A DNA stretch of 64,000 nucleotides from Nicotiana tabacum. Taxonomy: Eukaryota; Streptophyta; Magnoliopsida; Solanales; Solanaceae. Position 1 is the stretch's first letter; the number at the start of each line of letters is the position of its first letter. The DNA lies in NCBI RefSeq assembly GCF_000715075.1, contig NC_134088.1, forward strand, positions 3,472,001 through 3,536,000, given 5' to 3'. Position numbers and translations under genes: made by a program. This document shows positions 45,478 through 58,033 of this stretch, in pieces. The notes below the pieces were generated by a model, which did not search any database, was not told the origin of the DNA, and saw nothing but the letters and a program-made list of their open reading frames with translations.

Positions 45478-45915
45478 GATTTCTTTGACTATGAGGTCTC
45501 GAGTTCAAATCCAAACGGAGGCAAACAATAAGCTCCCATTTGGCCATAGATTTTGGCTTCATTATTTCAAAAAAATATTGAAAACATTATTTTGTTTATG
45601 AAATATGATCATGTTTTTTTTTTGGGGGGGGGAGGCAATTTAAAAAATTTCAAGTTCCCAAAAATTGGTTTAGGACAGTTTTTGTAAGTGAAAGAAAAAT
45701 TATTTCTTGACCAAACACAACTTCAACTTCTAAAAATTATTTTTCAACACAACTTTTTTCAAGTTTCAACTAAATCTATGTCCAAGCGCTAGCTAAGTAG
45801 GTAATCTTTTTACATCTGCCTTAGTCTTGATAGGCAGAGTGATATGATACCTGTTCTGGTAGGAGGTAACAGGTACCAGTGGAATAGTCGAGGTGTGAGC
45901 AACCTAACCCAGATA
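45478..45915 (+). mobile_element. Solanaceae SINE, tandem copy 2, split by a MITE
   Basis: The copy reads CTATGAGGTCTCGAGTTCAA ... CAAACAATAAG, is interrupted from about 45532 to 45790, then resumes TAGGTAATCTTTTTACATC ... GGAATAGTCGAGGTGTGAGC. Comparison with tandem copy 1, which is uninterrupted, defines the site. Confidence 0.75.
45532..45790. mobile_element. MITE inserted in SINE
   Basis: Ends CTCCCATTTGGCCATAGATTTT and (complement) AGCGCTTGGACATAGATTT form imperfect terminal inverted repeats. A short AAG/TAAG duplication flanks it. It contains the T9-G10 tract. Confidence 0.6.
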
Positions 45916-46190
45916 TTTCAAACGTACTTTTTTATACGCTAAAATACTGATGTTTTAATATCACGGGGAAGTATGAAAAAGGACTTGAGAGCCATTGCTC
46001 ACATTAATGAGAGAAATTACATAGCCATTACAACCTAATTTCGAGAAAAGCAATGAAAACCAATTCATAAATTCGGATTCTATCACTAAAAATAGCACAA
46101 AATAGGGATTAGGGTTTAACTTACAAGTGGATTTGCCGGAGAAAGAGGTTGCAAGAAGTGGCAAGCGGGAAACCCTCTCAACTGGTATAA

Positions 46191-46823
46191 GAATTCAATT
46201 ATACCTCGTACTGAATCTCCCTTTTCTTTTTCTTAAAAATCGTTTGATTTTTCTTTTCTAAGAAAAAAAATCCTCGGTATAAAACTTTATTTTTCTATAA
46301 TAACATTTGCTTCTAGTTTTAGGTATATTCTCTACAATGCAAATGGAACGTTTAGTTTTTTTTTTCTTTTTGCTTTAAGGGCGTACATGAATCGGGTTGG
46401 TTCTGTTTTTATCGTAACCGAACTAAATCAACTACATCGATTTGATCTTTGTATATCGGTATGGGTAGAGAAAGGATTACAGGTTGGGGAATCGTACTCT
46501 CACCAATAAAGTAAAAATTCAAATAGTTAATCAACTAAGCTACTAAGATTCTCTATAATGATCTATTAGAATATTCTTACAAGAGAATTTTTTTCTTAGT
46601 AATACATGATAAATATTTTTTTACTCTAAAAATTTTTTAGAGATGTATATTTTCAAGTTTAATCGAATTTTAATAATTAAACGCAAAAATAAATATGAAA
46701 TCTAAGTAATACTTTGATCTATTTAATTTTTAATTAAAAAAAACACCATTTCAAAATAGAAAAAAGATATAAAAGGTTAATAAATCTTGATATATGAATG
46801 TACAAGAACAAAAAGATTACCGC
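46191..46823. other. Intergenic upstream of RPC8
   Basis: Very AT-rich; no gene or named repeat recognised. Confidence 0.45.
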
Positions 46824-48112
46824 TGTCACACCTCCTTTTTCCGAGGAATAAGGAGTTTTTCCAATTAAAGTGACATTAATCGAAATAGGATTACTTATTT
46901 AGTTAGAGTCGCCGCTTGGAATATTTATTATGGTGTGAGGAAATTGACTCTGTTTTACGGACTGCGAAACACAAAAGACTAGGTAAGGAATTCTGTTAAC
47001 ACGGGAGAAGGTGTGAGACACTCTCGAGTTCCGTGATTTTAGCATGGTCGCTTTTAATCATTCCTAGCTCAATTAATTGTTTAAATACGTGTTTTAGAGC
47101 CTATGCGTGTTTAACCTTTTACCGCTTTTAAATTACTTGTTGTTTGTAATTATGGAATTATCTGGAAACGAATCACGCTTACGTGTATTCATTTTGTTTG
47201 GTGTGTCAAAAACTATGTCATGAGTAGGTGTACACAATTAAACAATTTATTATATCAAGATTGTTTGGTCAAGATCGCACGAACGCGTACCTTGATTCAT
47301 TTTGGGAATCATAATTATGTCACACAAATGTGTACACAATCACGATAACAAATTTAAAACGCACCTAAAACACTCTAACGGTGTTCATTATTCTTCCTAA
47401 ACTTTGAGATTATTGTAAGGTCATGAATTATGGAGGTTATTTATGGATGATGTAAGATTTGACTGTTACAATTATGGAATAAATATAGACAATAGATTAG
47501 CGTTGCGTTCATGCCCAATTCCTCTTGAAGCCTATCAAACCCAAACTAACCCAAACATAATCAATCAACTCCCAAAATCCAATTAGCTAAACCAAACTTA
47601 CTGTCATATTAAGTTAATACACCAATCTAATAATTCTATCAAGCAGGTCACTTAATCCAAAGCAGTAAAAGATTAATATGAACTTATCCAAATGATTTCA
47701 ATGAAACTCATAAAGGAAATACATATCTCCAAGAAAATAGATGAATAAATTGAGACGATAAACAAAGACGGAATAACACCGAAGAGCAACAACTGACTAG
47801 AATCATTCATTATGCTAGCAAGATCAAATTGAGATAGGATAAGTGAATGAAATTTCAGCTGTTTTTATGACCACCTACAGAGGAAGAGGAGCTGGTTTAA
47901 GGGTAGCGAAACTGCTGCATTTCAGTGGCATTTTGATGTTGTTTTGAGCTGGTGTTTTGACTGTTATAGGATTGATTTCACGTCAGTTTTGGCTAGAAGA
48001 AGGCAACAAGTTTTATGTTTTGTTGGCTGCGTTTTTTTATAGAGACAGGTATTTTTATGGCTATTTGAGCAGCTGTTTTGGTGTGTGTAAAGGAGGAGTC
48101 TGTGGTTGTTCT

Positions 48113-48464
48113 TGTTGAAATGTCAAAATTTCAGATTCCCACATCGGTGGGTTAGCAATAGTTGGGGGGATTTTCCCCCTATAAAAGAAGGCTTAATGTT
48201 TAGGATTTAAACACACCTCTCATTTGCCTTCTCATCTGTTTAAGGCATTTGTATCTTCTCTCTTTAGTATTATTTCACTTGTATTTTTGGAGTGAAATAA
48301 AATATTGGTTGTGTCCAAGGAGTAGGCAAAATTAGCCGAACCTCGTAAATTCTGGTGTTCCCTTTATTGTTGTTTTATTGTCTTATTTATTATTTGGTGG
48401 CTGTCATAATTTTTGGTATAGTAGTTGTGACTTATTCACACTATATACATTTGGCTTCCGCAAC
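48113..48464 (+). repeat. Copia 5' LTR
   Basis: 352 bp with TATAAAAG at 48180-48187 after a GGGGGGATTTTCCCCC palindrome. Confidence 0.93.
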
Positions 48465-48673
48465 AATTGGTATCAGAGCCAAGGTACTGTCTAAGTATGC
48501 TCTGTGGTTGCAGCATAGTCTGATCATCCACATCAGAAAAGATTTATCTTGGTAACTGAGTCAAGATTCTGTCTGAGTATGCTCTGTAGTTGCAGCTTAT
48601 TCTGATCTTCTACATCAGAAAGGAAATAATCTTGATTTGTATCGTCAGCTATTAAATAATATTTGTGTCAAAT

Positions 48674-49075
48674 ATGGGAGACAATAAACAAGAAGAATCT
48701 ACATCAAGTGTCAACAATACGTTATCATTGGCATCTTCGCTTATGACAAGAATTGTGTCAAATGCGAAATTTGCGGTAGAAATTTTTGACGGGTCCGGAC
48801 ATTTTGGAATGTGGAAAGGCGAGGTTCTAGATGTCCTTTTTCAACAAGGGCTAGATCTGGCCATTGAAGAAAAGAAACCAGATGTTATTGGAGAAGAAGA
48901 TTGGAGAATTATCAACCGTGTTGCTTGCGGTACCATTCGATCCTACCTTGCTAGAGAGCAGAAATATTCATACACAAAGGAAACTTCTGCAAGTAAATTA
49001 TGGAAAGCACTGGAGGATAAATTTTTGAAGAAAAACAGTCAAAATATATTGTACATGAAGAAGAGACTGTTGTAA
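48674..49075 (+). pseudogene. Copia gag, N-terminal part
   Basis: ATG at 48674. The gag core of copia elements is seen in FDGSGHFGMWKGEVLDVLFQ and SASKLWKALEDKFLKKNSQN, then YMKKRLL, where the solo LTR is inserted. The host codons continue at 52954 as HFTYVPGTTMNEHI. The first ~25 residues are Ser/Asn-rich. Confidence 0.9.
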
Positions 49076-49807
49076 GTACGTGATTTTTGCCTCACGGGAA
49101 TTACTCCAAAAAAAGAAAAAGAAAATCAAAATATATGCATAAGTGTTTCTTGTCATTAGTTGATTTTTATTAAATATTAATTTGTGGGTGTATAATTTTA
49201 TTTTTTGTTTTATTTAAGGGTTTTGTTTGAATTAAAGTGGAAAAGAATGGAGGATACCCGGTTTTGGGCCAGAAAATCAAACAAAAATAGGCCCAAAATG
49301 AACTGGCCCAATGAGCAAAATGGTCCGCCCCCTTAAAGCGTCCAAACGGCATCGTTTTGTCCCGGTTAAGCTGGGCCGTTGATCTCAAGTGGATCGACGG
49401 CCAGGATCACACCCCCAGATCCGTTTAACATAACCCGACCCAGTAACCATTTCAACCCAACCCCTCACTTAAACCAAACGACCCCGTTTTAATGCCAAAC
49501 GACCTCGTCTCACCCCTCACCATCAGATCCAAGCCGTTGAGATCATCTGATCTAACGGCCCGGATCCAATCCTCTACTCCGTATATAAACCTTCCCTCAC
49601 ACCCCACGCCCCCTATCCGAACCCCCCCTTCACTCATCGTCCTCACCAAACACTGAAACCCCCCAAACCCTAGCAGCCGCCCTGATTTCCCTTTCACCAG
49701 AACCCGGCGGCATGAACGCCGATGACCCCCTCCTGAACACCCTAGGACCACCTCACTCTCCTGAACATGGATCTGTAACCCCCTAGCCTCGAATCACCTT
49801 CCTTCGT

Positions 49808-49833
49808 CTCGAATCTTCATTTGAAGATTCGAG
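49808..49833 (+). other. Leader hairpin 1 in solo LTR
   Basis: Identical 12-bp arms and TT loop to 10581-10606. Confidence 0.85.
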
Positions 49834-50030
49834 TCGAACTCTGACCTATGCCAAACCTCACCATCTTCGTACCAGACACTCCCATGACCTCCCTCGTGAC
49901 CAAGCCAGGTTTGGTTTGGTCCGAATCTACCCACAACTTCTAAAAACCCAGATCTGAAGATCCAAAACCTAGAACACGAATAACCTTGGAATCCGGCCGG
50001 TCTTAACAGGGGTTTGAGGTCTAATAGACC

Positions 50031-50068
50031 TTAATCAAGGTGTTCTCATATGAGAACACCCTGATTAA
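50031..50068 (+). other. Leader hairpin 2 in solo LTR
   Basis: Arms TTAATCAAGGTGTTCTCA and TGAGAACACCCTGATTAA around TA, with one mismatch. Several bases differ from the Ogre copy on both arms. Confidence 0.8.
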
Positions 50069-52953
50069 AGTTTGTTCGGCCTCAAATGGTCAAAGTTGAG
50101 TCAGACTTGGGTCAATTTTGTTTGGACATTTTTCGGTAAGTTTTTCTTTGCTTTTCTGTTTTATTCGAGTGGTAATTAAGTTGTTAGCATGCTTTGTTGT
50201 GATTGTTTGTTATTTCTGGTATTTTTCTTAATTCCTTCCATCTTTGTAAGGAATTTATTTGGTTGTTGGTTTGTCTGTGTGTGTTCTGAATGTGTTCTGT
50301 GATATACATGATCGTCAATTAGATTAGTCGTCAAATAAGTTAATTCATATAGGTTCCCAGTAATCGAACAAAGTTGTCTGAAGTCATTCGGGACTTTGTA
50401 CGTGTTGTTTATATGAACAACTGGTTATTATGTGTTACGATTAATATAGTCGAGTCGATGTATGTCGTCAATTAGTTTCAAGTCATTAATGGTAACAACT
50501 TGATTCGTTTGTTTATTTCTGCTGTGATCGTATTTGAATCCCATTAGGAACTGAATTGTATTGCATATTGGTTTTGTTTAATTTGAATCAAAAAACATCT
50601 AGGGGGTAGGTTATAATGGCAGTTCAGACTGTGATCTTAAATGGATGCCATGTTTACTTGGTTCAGATTGTGGGCAGCATGTGTATGGTCAGCTGTTAAG
50701 GAATTAAATAATTGGACAGCATGTGCTGTCAGATTATATTCCTGCTGCCCATACTTTGGCTAAATAAACAAGAGATTAGGACACTTTAACAACAAAAAGA
50801 GAGAGGGGCTGTCAGGGATCTCATGGGAGGTTTGGTTATTTAAAATAACTGAGTGGAAAAACAACATGGAGGGGGGAATTTTGAGTTGTCCAGCAGGCTG
50901 TAAAGTGCTGAGTTTAGGCTATAAGAAGAGAGATTCTTTTTTTTTGAGAGGGAGAGGTTTTTTGCTGGAAAAAACTGAAAGAAAGAAACATAAATTAAGA
51001 GGATATTGTAACCAAACATTATCTGTAAACTACATAAGAGTTCACATTGGTCAAGTTGTCTTGGCCAAGTTCTGTTGTTTGCCCTGATTGAGCTGCTTGT
51101 GATTGTTGAACTGCTGGTGTTGCTGCATTGAATACTCTGTTATTTATGTTGGTTCATTACTCTGGTTCTGGGATTGTTTGTTTGTTGCTCGACTGCTCGT
51201 GAGCTTCATCATTGTTGGCTGGTTGTTGTTGCTGTGTATCTGATGTTGCTGTGTTTGTTGCATACTACTCAGCTGATCATTCCTTTCTTCTTTTTCTTGG
51301 CTATACCAGGTACACGATTAGAACATTGTCAATGTAACTTGAAGGCTGAGCATTAATACAAAAGAGAAGATCTGAAGATTTTTTTTGACTGTTATGTTAA
51401 ACCTCATGTAATGCATGATAGTTTGCAGTGTTGTTTGGATACTGAAGATAGTTTGCATGCCTAGTAGATATCAATTGTAGGATAATTAAACGTTAGTTTG
51501 TATATGCAGGCTAGTAGATAAAAGTATTCCCAATGCAGTAGGTTGAATCTTAGATTTGGTTTAATTGCGTGGTATATTCTGTAATGTATGCCAAGCATGA
51601 AAACTGTACATTATTAGCTAAGCTCTTTCTCTTCTGATAAATTGTCTCATATAACTGGTAAACCACACGTTAAGACAAAGAACACAAAGCTTGCAATCTC
51701 AACCTCATGAAGGTCAAGCCCAGGTCAAAACAGACCAAGCAGGCCCGCATCGAACAAACAGTGGCCCAGGTCTGGCCCATCCCGCATGAGCTGGATTTGG
51801 GCCCGTAATGTTCAATCAGCTGTCCGTGTGCGTAATGACATTTACTTATTCTGTAAAAGCATTTTGAATCCTGCTATAAATAAGCCTACAAGCATGTAAT
51901 TAACCAGGACTATTTCTGTTTTCTATTAGTAGAGACAAACGCGACAAGAAACGTAGTTGCTATAGGATATCCTTTTAAAATAAGGGCGAGATGAGCCTCG
52001 ACAAAAATAAAGAAAAATGCACAAATTGCGGGGCCCTCGTTAAATGTATATATTGAAGCATTCAGTCCCCAAGGTGGGTCGTTTAGCAAATCTCACGACC
52101 CTCCCGGAATAATAACGCGATAGCCTCTTTAAGCGCGTATTTAATAATTTTACCTTCTTAAATTCGGGTGCACATTTATGTGACCCAAATCCAAATCTTG
52201 ACGGATTCGAGATGTGTTTCTAATCACGGGTACATTGATTGTGACGTGGTTCGAGATGCGTGTCCATGACGTCGCAAATTCTTTTTTTAAAATAAGAATG
52301 AGACGAGCCTCGACAAACAAAAATGTACAAAGCTGCGGGGCCCTCTAAATGTATGTATATATTAAAGTATTTAGAATTCGGGATGTGCCGCTTAACAAAT
52401 TTTTACGACCTTCCCCAAAATAACGAGACGCTAGTTGCTTTAGGCGCGCCTTTAACAATTTATTTTCCTTAATTCGGGTGCACATTTATGTGACCCAAAT
52501 CCAAATCTCAACCGAGTCGAGATATATCGATAACCACAGGTGCATTGATGTAACGTGGTTCGAGATATGTTTTCACGACGTTGCAATTCTTGTAAAATAA
52601 TAATAACGACAAAAGTGGTTAAAAGTTAAAATTTGCACATAAGTTCATATTTGTATAAAATCAGATAATCAAGCCAAATATAACAGTTGAGCGACCGTGC
52701 TAGAACCACGGAACTCGGGAATGCCTAACACCTTCTCCCGGGTTAACAGAATTCCTTATCCGGATTTCTGGTACGCAGACTGTAATATGGAGTCATTCTT
52801 TTCCTCGATTCGGGATTAAAATTGGTGACTTGGGACACCCTAAATCTCCCAAGTGGCGACTCTGAAATAAATAAACCAATCCCGTTTCGATTGTCCTTTA
52901 ATTGGAAAAAACTCCCTTGTACCCTCTCGGGTGCGTAAAAAGGAGGTGTGACA

Positions 52954-53205
52954 CTGTTTCACTTCACCTATGTTCCTGGTACCACGATGAATGAACATAT
53001 CACCAGTTTCAATAAGTTGGTCACAGATTTGCAAAATATGGATACAACTTATGATGATGGTGACTTGGCCTTGATGTTGTTGGCGTCACTTCCTGATGAG
53101 TACGAGCACCTTGAAACTACTCTACTCCATGTAAATGATGAAGTTTCTCTCAGAGAAGTTTGTTCGGCTTTGTACAGCTATGAACAAAGAAAGCGAGAAA
53201 AATAG
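52954..53205 (+). pseudogene. Copia gag, C-terminal part
   Basis: Continues the gag frame after the solo LTR: HITSFNKLVTDLQNMDTTYD, ALMLLASLPDEYEHLETTLL, REVCSALYSYEQRKREK. It ends at a TAG (53203-53205), probably from CAG, because the same frame stays open downstream. Confidence 0.88.
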
Positions 53206-54330
53206 AAGGGCGGAGAAGGAGAAGCACTGTTTGTAAGGGGTCATCCTCAAAATCAAACGAGGACAAAGAAGGGAAGATCCAAGTCAAGATCCAGACCCAG
53301 CAAAGATGAATGTGCCTTTTGTCGAGAAAAAGGGCACTGGAAGAAAGACTGTCCGAAGTTGAAGAATAAGGCCAAATATAATAATGGAAAGGCCATTATG
53401 GATTCAAATGTAGCTGATTGTGATGATTCAGACTTCTCATTAGTTACAACAGAGTCATCAACATCATCAGACATATGGTTAATGGACTCGGCTTGTAGCC
53501 ATCATATGTGTCCCTACAGGGACTGGTTTGTGGAATTTCAAGAAGGAGAATATGGAGTCATCCACACAGCGGATAACAACCCTCTTACCTCATATGGCAT
53601 TGGTTCAATACGATTAAGGAACCATGATGGAATGATCAGAATATTAACAGATGTTCGATATGTACCGGATTTGAAGAAGAATCTCATCTCTGTGGGAGCC
53701 CTGGAATCAAAAGGGTTCAAAATCATTGCAGAAAATGGAGTGATGAGAGTATGCTCCGGTGCACTAGTGGTAATGAAGGCTAATCGGAAGAATAATAATA
53801 TGTACCGCTATTGTGGCAGTACAGTTATTGGGACAGCGACAGTGACAGTGACATCCAGTGACGACAAAGAGGCAGAAGCAACCAAGCTATGGCACATGCG
53901 CTTGGGACATGCTAGAGGAAAATCCTTGAAAACTCTATCAGATCAAGGATTGTTAAAAGGAGTAAAGGCTTGCAACTTGGAATTTTGTGAGCATTGTGTT
54001 AAAGGGAAACAGACAAGGGTTAAATTTGGTACAGCGATCCATAATACTAAAGGCATTTTGGATTATGTACACTCTGATGTTTGGGGTCCTTCCAAAACAC
54101 CTTCATTGGGTGGGAAGCACTATTTTGTAACCTTTATTGATGATTTTTCCCGAAGAGTATGGGTGTATACAATGAAGAGCAAAGATGAAGTGTTGGGATT
54201 TTTTCTCAAATGGAAGACGATGGTGGAGAATCAAACAGGCAAGAGGATCAAGTGTATTCGCACAGACAATGGAGGTGAATACAAAAATGATCATTTCAAT
54301 AAGGTCTGTGAAAATGATGGCATCGTCTGA
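53206..54330 (+). pseudogene. Copia zinc knuckle, protease, integrase N-part
   Basis: Same frame as gag. A CCHC knuckle CAFCREKGHWKKDC at 53311-53352; protease active site WLMDSACSHHMCP; integrase finger WHMRLGHARGKSLKTL ... CEHCVKGKQ; catalytic core HSDVWGP (D), IRTDNGGEYKN (D). The TGA at 54328-54330 between GIV and HFT most likely was CGA; the frame is open again immediately. Confidence 0.9.
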
Positions 54331-56577
54331 CACTTCACTGTTAGACATACACCACAACAAAATGGAGTGGCAGAACGTATGAACCAGACCTTACTGGAGA
54401 AGGTACGGTGTATGTTGTCCAATGCTGGCTTGGGCAAAGAATTTTGGGCTGAGGCAATTACATATGCATGTCACCTCATTAATTGTCTACCATCTGCTGC
54501 TATTGATGGCAAGACACCATTTGAAAAATGGTATGGAAAACCTGTTGTAGATTATAACTCTTTGCACGTGTTTGGCTCAACTGCATATTATCATGTGACA
54601 GAGTCAAAATTGGATCCAAGGGAAAAGAATGCTATTTTTATAGGAATTACTTCTGGAGTCAAAGGATATCGCTTATGGTGTCCTATGACAAAGAAAGTAA
54701 TATTCAGCAGAGTTGTTACCTTTGATGAATCTGCTATGGTAAATAAGGTAACAGAAGACACCAAACAAAATAAAGGTGCTTCTAAGCAGGTGGAGTTTGA
54801 GGGAAAATTTATTTTTCCTACACAAGAAGCAGAGGAGGAAACAAATGAAGATTACCCTCTGGAAGGTGAGCCAGTAGAGGAGATTCCAACTCAGGAACCT
54901 CAAAAACAACTTGAATCAATAGCAACCAGCAGGCCAAAAAGAACAATAACGAAACCTGTTCGTCTCATAGAGACGGTTGCTTGTGCAACCTCAATTGTAG
55001 CTGATGATGTTCCTACCACTTATAAAGACGATGTCCAAAGTTCAGAAGAAGATAAGTGGAGGATTTCCATGAATGATGAAATACAGTCCCTTCATCAGAA
55101 TCATACATGGAGATTGGCCAATCTCCCGAAGGGAAAGAAAGCAATTGGGTGCAAATGGGTATTTGCAAAGAAAGAAGGATTTCCTAACCAAGTAAATGTT
55201 CGCTACAAAGCAAGATTGGTGGCCAAAGGATATGCTCAAAAGGAGGGAATTGATTACAATGAAGTGTTTTCTCCAGTTGTAAAACATTCCTCCATTAGAA
55301 TTATGTTGGCTTTGGTAGCACAATTGGATTTGGAACTAGTTCAGATGGATGTAAAAACTGTGTTTTTACATGGAAACTTGGAGGAGGAAATCTACATGAC
55401 TCAGCCAGAAGGATTCAAAGTTGCTGGAAAAGAAAATATGGTGTGCAAACTTGAAAAATCGTTGTACGGATTGAAACAATCTTCTAGACAATGGTACAAG
55501 CGATTTGACGAGTTTATGTTGCGGCAAAGGTACAAGAGAAGCAAATACGATCATTGTGTGTATTTGCACAAGCTTAAAGATGGTTCCTTTGTATATCTTC
55601 TCCTATATGTTGATGATATGTTGATAGCTTCCAAGAATTTGGAAGAAATTGATAAGTTGAAGATTCAACTGAAGAAGGAGTTCGAGATGAAGGATCTGGG
55701 TGAGGCAAAGAAAATTCTTGGCATGGAGATAATTAGAGATAGACGTTCAAAGAAACTCTGTTTATCTCAGAAAGAATATTTGAAGAGAGTACTACAACGT
55801 TTTGGCATAGATGACAAGACTAAGCCAGTTAGTACTCCACTTGCTCCCCATTTTAAGCTAAGTACTACTATGTCGCCAATGGATGAAGCTGAACGAGAGT
55901 ATATGTCAAAGGTACCATACGCAAATGTTGTTGGTAGCTTGATGTATGCAATGGTTTGCACAAGGCCTGACATTTCACAAGCTGTTGGAGTTATTAGCAG
56001 ATATATGCACAATCCAGGGAAGGAGCATTGGCAAGCTGTAAAGTGGATTCTACGGTATATTCATAATACTGTAGATGTCGGGTTAGTTTTTGAGCAGGAA
56101 GACAATCAGTTTGTAGTTGGATATTGTGACTCAGATTTTGCGGGTGATATGGACAAACGAAGATCAACTACTGGTTATGTGTTTACTTTTGCAAAGGTAC
56201 CAGTTAGTTGGAAGTCTACTTTACAGTCAACAGTTGCTTTGTCTACAACAGAGGCAGAGTACATGGCTATTACAGATGCTGTGAAAGAGGCAATTTGGCT
56301 TCAAAGATTGCTAAAGGAGCTTGGTGTTGAACAAAAAGGTATCACAATTTTTTGTGATAGTCAAAGTGCTATTCAATTAGCGAAGAACCAAGTTTATCAT
56401 GCAAGGACGAAGCACATTGATGTTCGGTATCATTTCGTACGAGAAATCATAGAAGAAGGTGGAGTCACGGTGAAGAAAATTCATACTACAGAGAATCCTG
56501 CTGATATGCTGACAAAGGTGGTGACTGCGGTCAAGTTTCAACATTGTTTGGATTTGATCAACATTGTTGAACACTGA
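54331..56577 (+). pseudogene. Copia integrase C-part, reverse transcriptase, RNase H
   Basis: Open for about 750 codons in the same frame. HTPQQNGVAERMNQTLLEKV holds the third integrase residue (E). RT: NHTWRLANLPKGKKAIGCKW, YKARLVAKGYAQKEGIDYNE, LELVQMDVKTVFLHGNLEEE, LYGLKQSSRQWYKRFD, YLLLYVDDMLIASKN (YVDD intact). RNase H: YCDSDFAGDMDKRRSTTGYV, STTEAEYMAITDAVKEAIWL, FCDSQSAIQLAKN, ARTKHIDVRYHFVRE. This is the best kept polyprotein in the window; only the upstream stops and the LTR insertion disable it. Confidence 0.93.
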
Positions 56578-56656
56578 AGATTGAAGATGAAGACACAACC
56601 AAAATTTGTTATAGAGAGAAAATTGAAGACGTGGAATTTTTGCCAAGGTGGAGATT

Positions 56657-57010
56657 TGTTGAAATGTCAAAATTTCAGATTCCCACATCGGTGGGTTAGC
56701 AATAGTTGGGGGGATTTTCCCCCTATAAAAGAAGGCTTAATGTTTAGGATTTAAACACACCTCTCATTTGCCTTCTCATCTGTTTAAGGCATTTGTATCT
56801 TCTCTCTTTAGTATTATTTCACTTGTATTTTTGGAGTGAAATAAAATATTGGTTGTGTCCGAGGAGTACGCAAAATTAGCCGAACCTCATAAATTCTGGT
56901 GTTCCCTTTATTGTTGTTTTATTGTCTTATTTATTATTTGGTGGCTGTCATAATTTTTTGGTATAGTAGTTGTGACTTATTCACACTATATACATTTGGC
57001 TTCCGCAACA
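56657..57010 (+). repeat. Copia 3' LTR
   Basis: 354 bp, pair of 48113-48464; TATAAAAG at 56724-56731. Confidence 0.93.
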
Positions 57011-57015
57011 GTTCT

Positions 57016-57583
57016 CAAAGCTGATTTTCAGCAGTAACACAATTGTTTTGAGGGTAGCCTCAAACTGGTTTATGACAGTGTTTCATAGGTTTTTGGTGCT
57101 AGGAAAATTACATATTCTCTAATCAAATAGCCACTTTATCCTACTCACAATTTTAGCTCTCAAATTCATGCCTAAAATTACACAAAAGAAGCTTGCATTA
57201 ATTACAGACCAAAGACCTCATCAATATCTGTATATCAACGCTATTTAAACATAAATCAAGAAGACCCTTTTGGATTTAACAATCTAAATTCAAAATAACA
57301 AGGAAAACGTATAATAATTGTGCACAAATGGTAAATTAGATCTAAGCATTATATGAGCCAATATCAATCAATTAGCGCAGCAGAAGAGGACATTTTACAA
57401 TATCACAATTGAATAGGTATATTAAGCATTCAAATATATTCAATCCATAACCAATCAACACAATCAAAATCTGAGTAAACAATCACAAACTCACTATGAG
57501 TAATCCAAAATTTAATCCATAGACTCGAGTAAAGGAGAATAGGTGAGAATTTACACACCTAAAAGAGGTAAAACAACACTAAA
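57016..57583. other. Spacer between copia and chromovirus
   Basis: No gene. Probably a piece of the old minus-strand LTR. Confidence 0.5.
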
Positions 57584-57997
57584 TGATACGGAGTAAAACA
57601 GAGAAGCTTACGAAAGTTGTACATTGTGCTGCCTTGCTGAGACATAACGGTTAATTAGTTAGGATTAAGGAGTTTTAGAGATGTTTATTTAAGTCTCTTA
57701 CCTTTTAAATTAGAAGTCCTTTAAATTACATATTGACCCCTTAATTTTCCTTGTCTTATACCAATCAAGTCCTGTCTATAATTGTACTGAGATAGCAGAT
57801 TTAGTATAATTATCCAGCTGTAACCCTTAGGTTATTTTCATAGTTTTATGCTCTATATAGGTTGTAATTATCCTCTTTATGGTTATGAATAAAAAGCCTA
57901 TTTACTTTTTGCCTAGTTTATCTTTGCATTTCTCTTTTCTTTTCCTTTTTTCTTTTCTTTTTTCGACTTCATCACTGTTCCATTGCCCTGCGTATCA
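57584..57997 (+). repeat. Chromovirus 5' LTR
   Basis: TATATAG at 57854-57860; T/C-rich 3' part. Confidence 0.92.
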
Positions 57998-58033
57998 GTG
58001 GTATCAGAGCAATTCTTGGCTCTGTGGACAACC

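Larger units (their letters stand above)
44207..46190 (-). promoter_or_regulatory. RPC8 5' UTR: exon, long intron
   Basis: Inferred. A 5' UTR exon ending at 46125 (donor ACTT|GTAAGT) can join to the acceptor TTACTACAG just before AATAAGGAGGC-ATG at 44206, leaving an intron of about 1.9 kb. The 5' exon holds an upstream ATG at 46164 whose short frame (MPLLATSFSGKST) meets a stop exactly at the splice junction. The TSS is not defined. Confidence 0.5.
49071..52953 (+). mobile_element. Solo LTR of an Ogre/Tat-type element
   Basis: 3,883 bp from TGTAAGTACGTGATTTTTGCC to GGAGGTGTGACA inside copia gag, with a 5-bp TSD (ACTGT or CTGTT, ambiguous by one base). It is related to the 9649 LTR over its length: start, the GATCTCAAGTGGATCGACGG block, TATATAAA (49582-49589), both hairpins, and CTCGACAAACAAAAATG-type blocks. 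Clearly diverged, so it is a different subfamily. An internal ~250-bp stretch before 52280 repeats after it (GAGACGAGCCTCGACAAA at 51975 and 52299). It presumably formed by LTR-LTR recombination of a full element. Confidence 0.9.
48113..57010 (+). mobile_element. Ty1/copia retrotransposon, interrupted
   Basis: LTRs 48113-48464 and 56657-57010 (TGTTGAAATG...CCGCAACA, about 4 differences), perfect TSD GTTCT (48108-48112 and 57011-57015), PBS TGGTATCAGAGCCA (48467-48480, initiator tRNA-Met) and PPT AAGGTGGAGATT (56645-56656). The order protease-integrase-RT-RNase H is that of Ty1/copia; it resembles the Tork/Tnt1-like branch. It is split by a solo LTR at 49071-52953. Without that it is about 5.0 kb. 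Confidence 0.93.
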
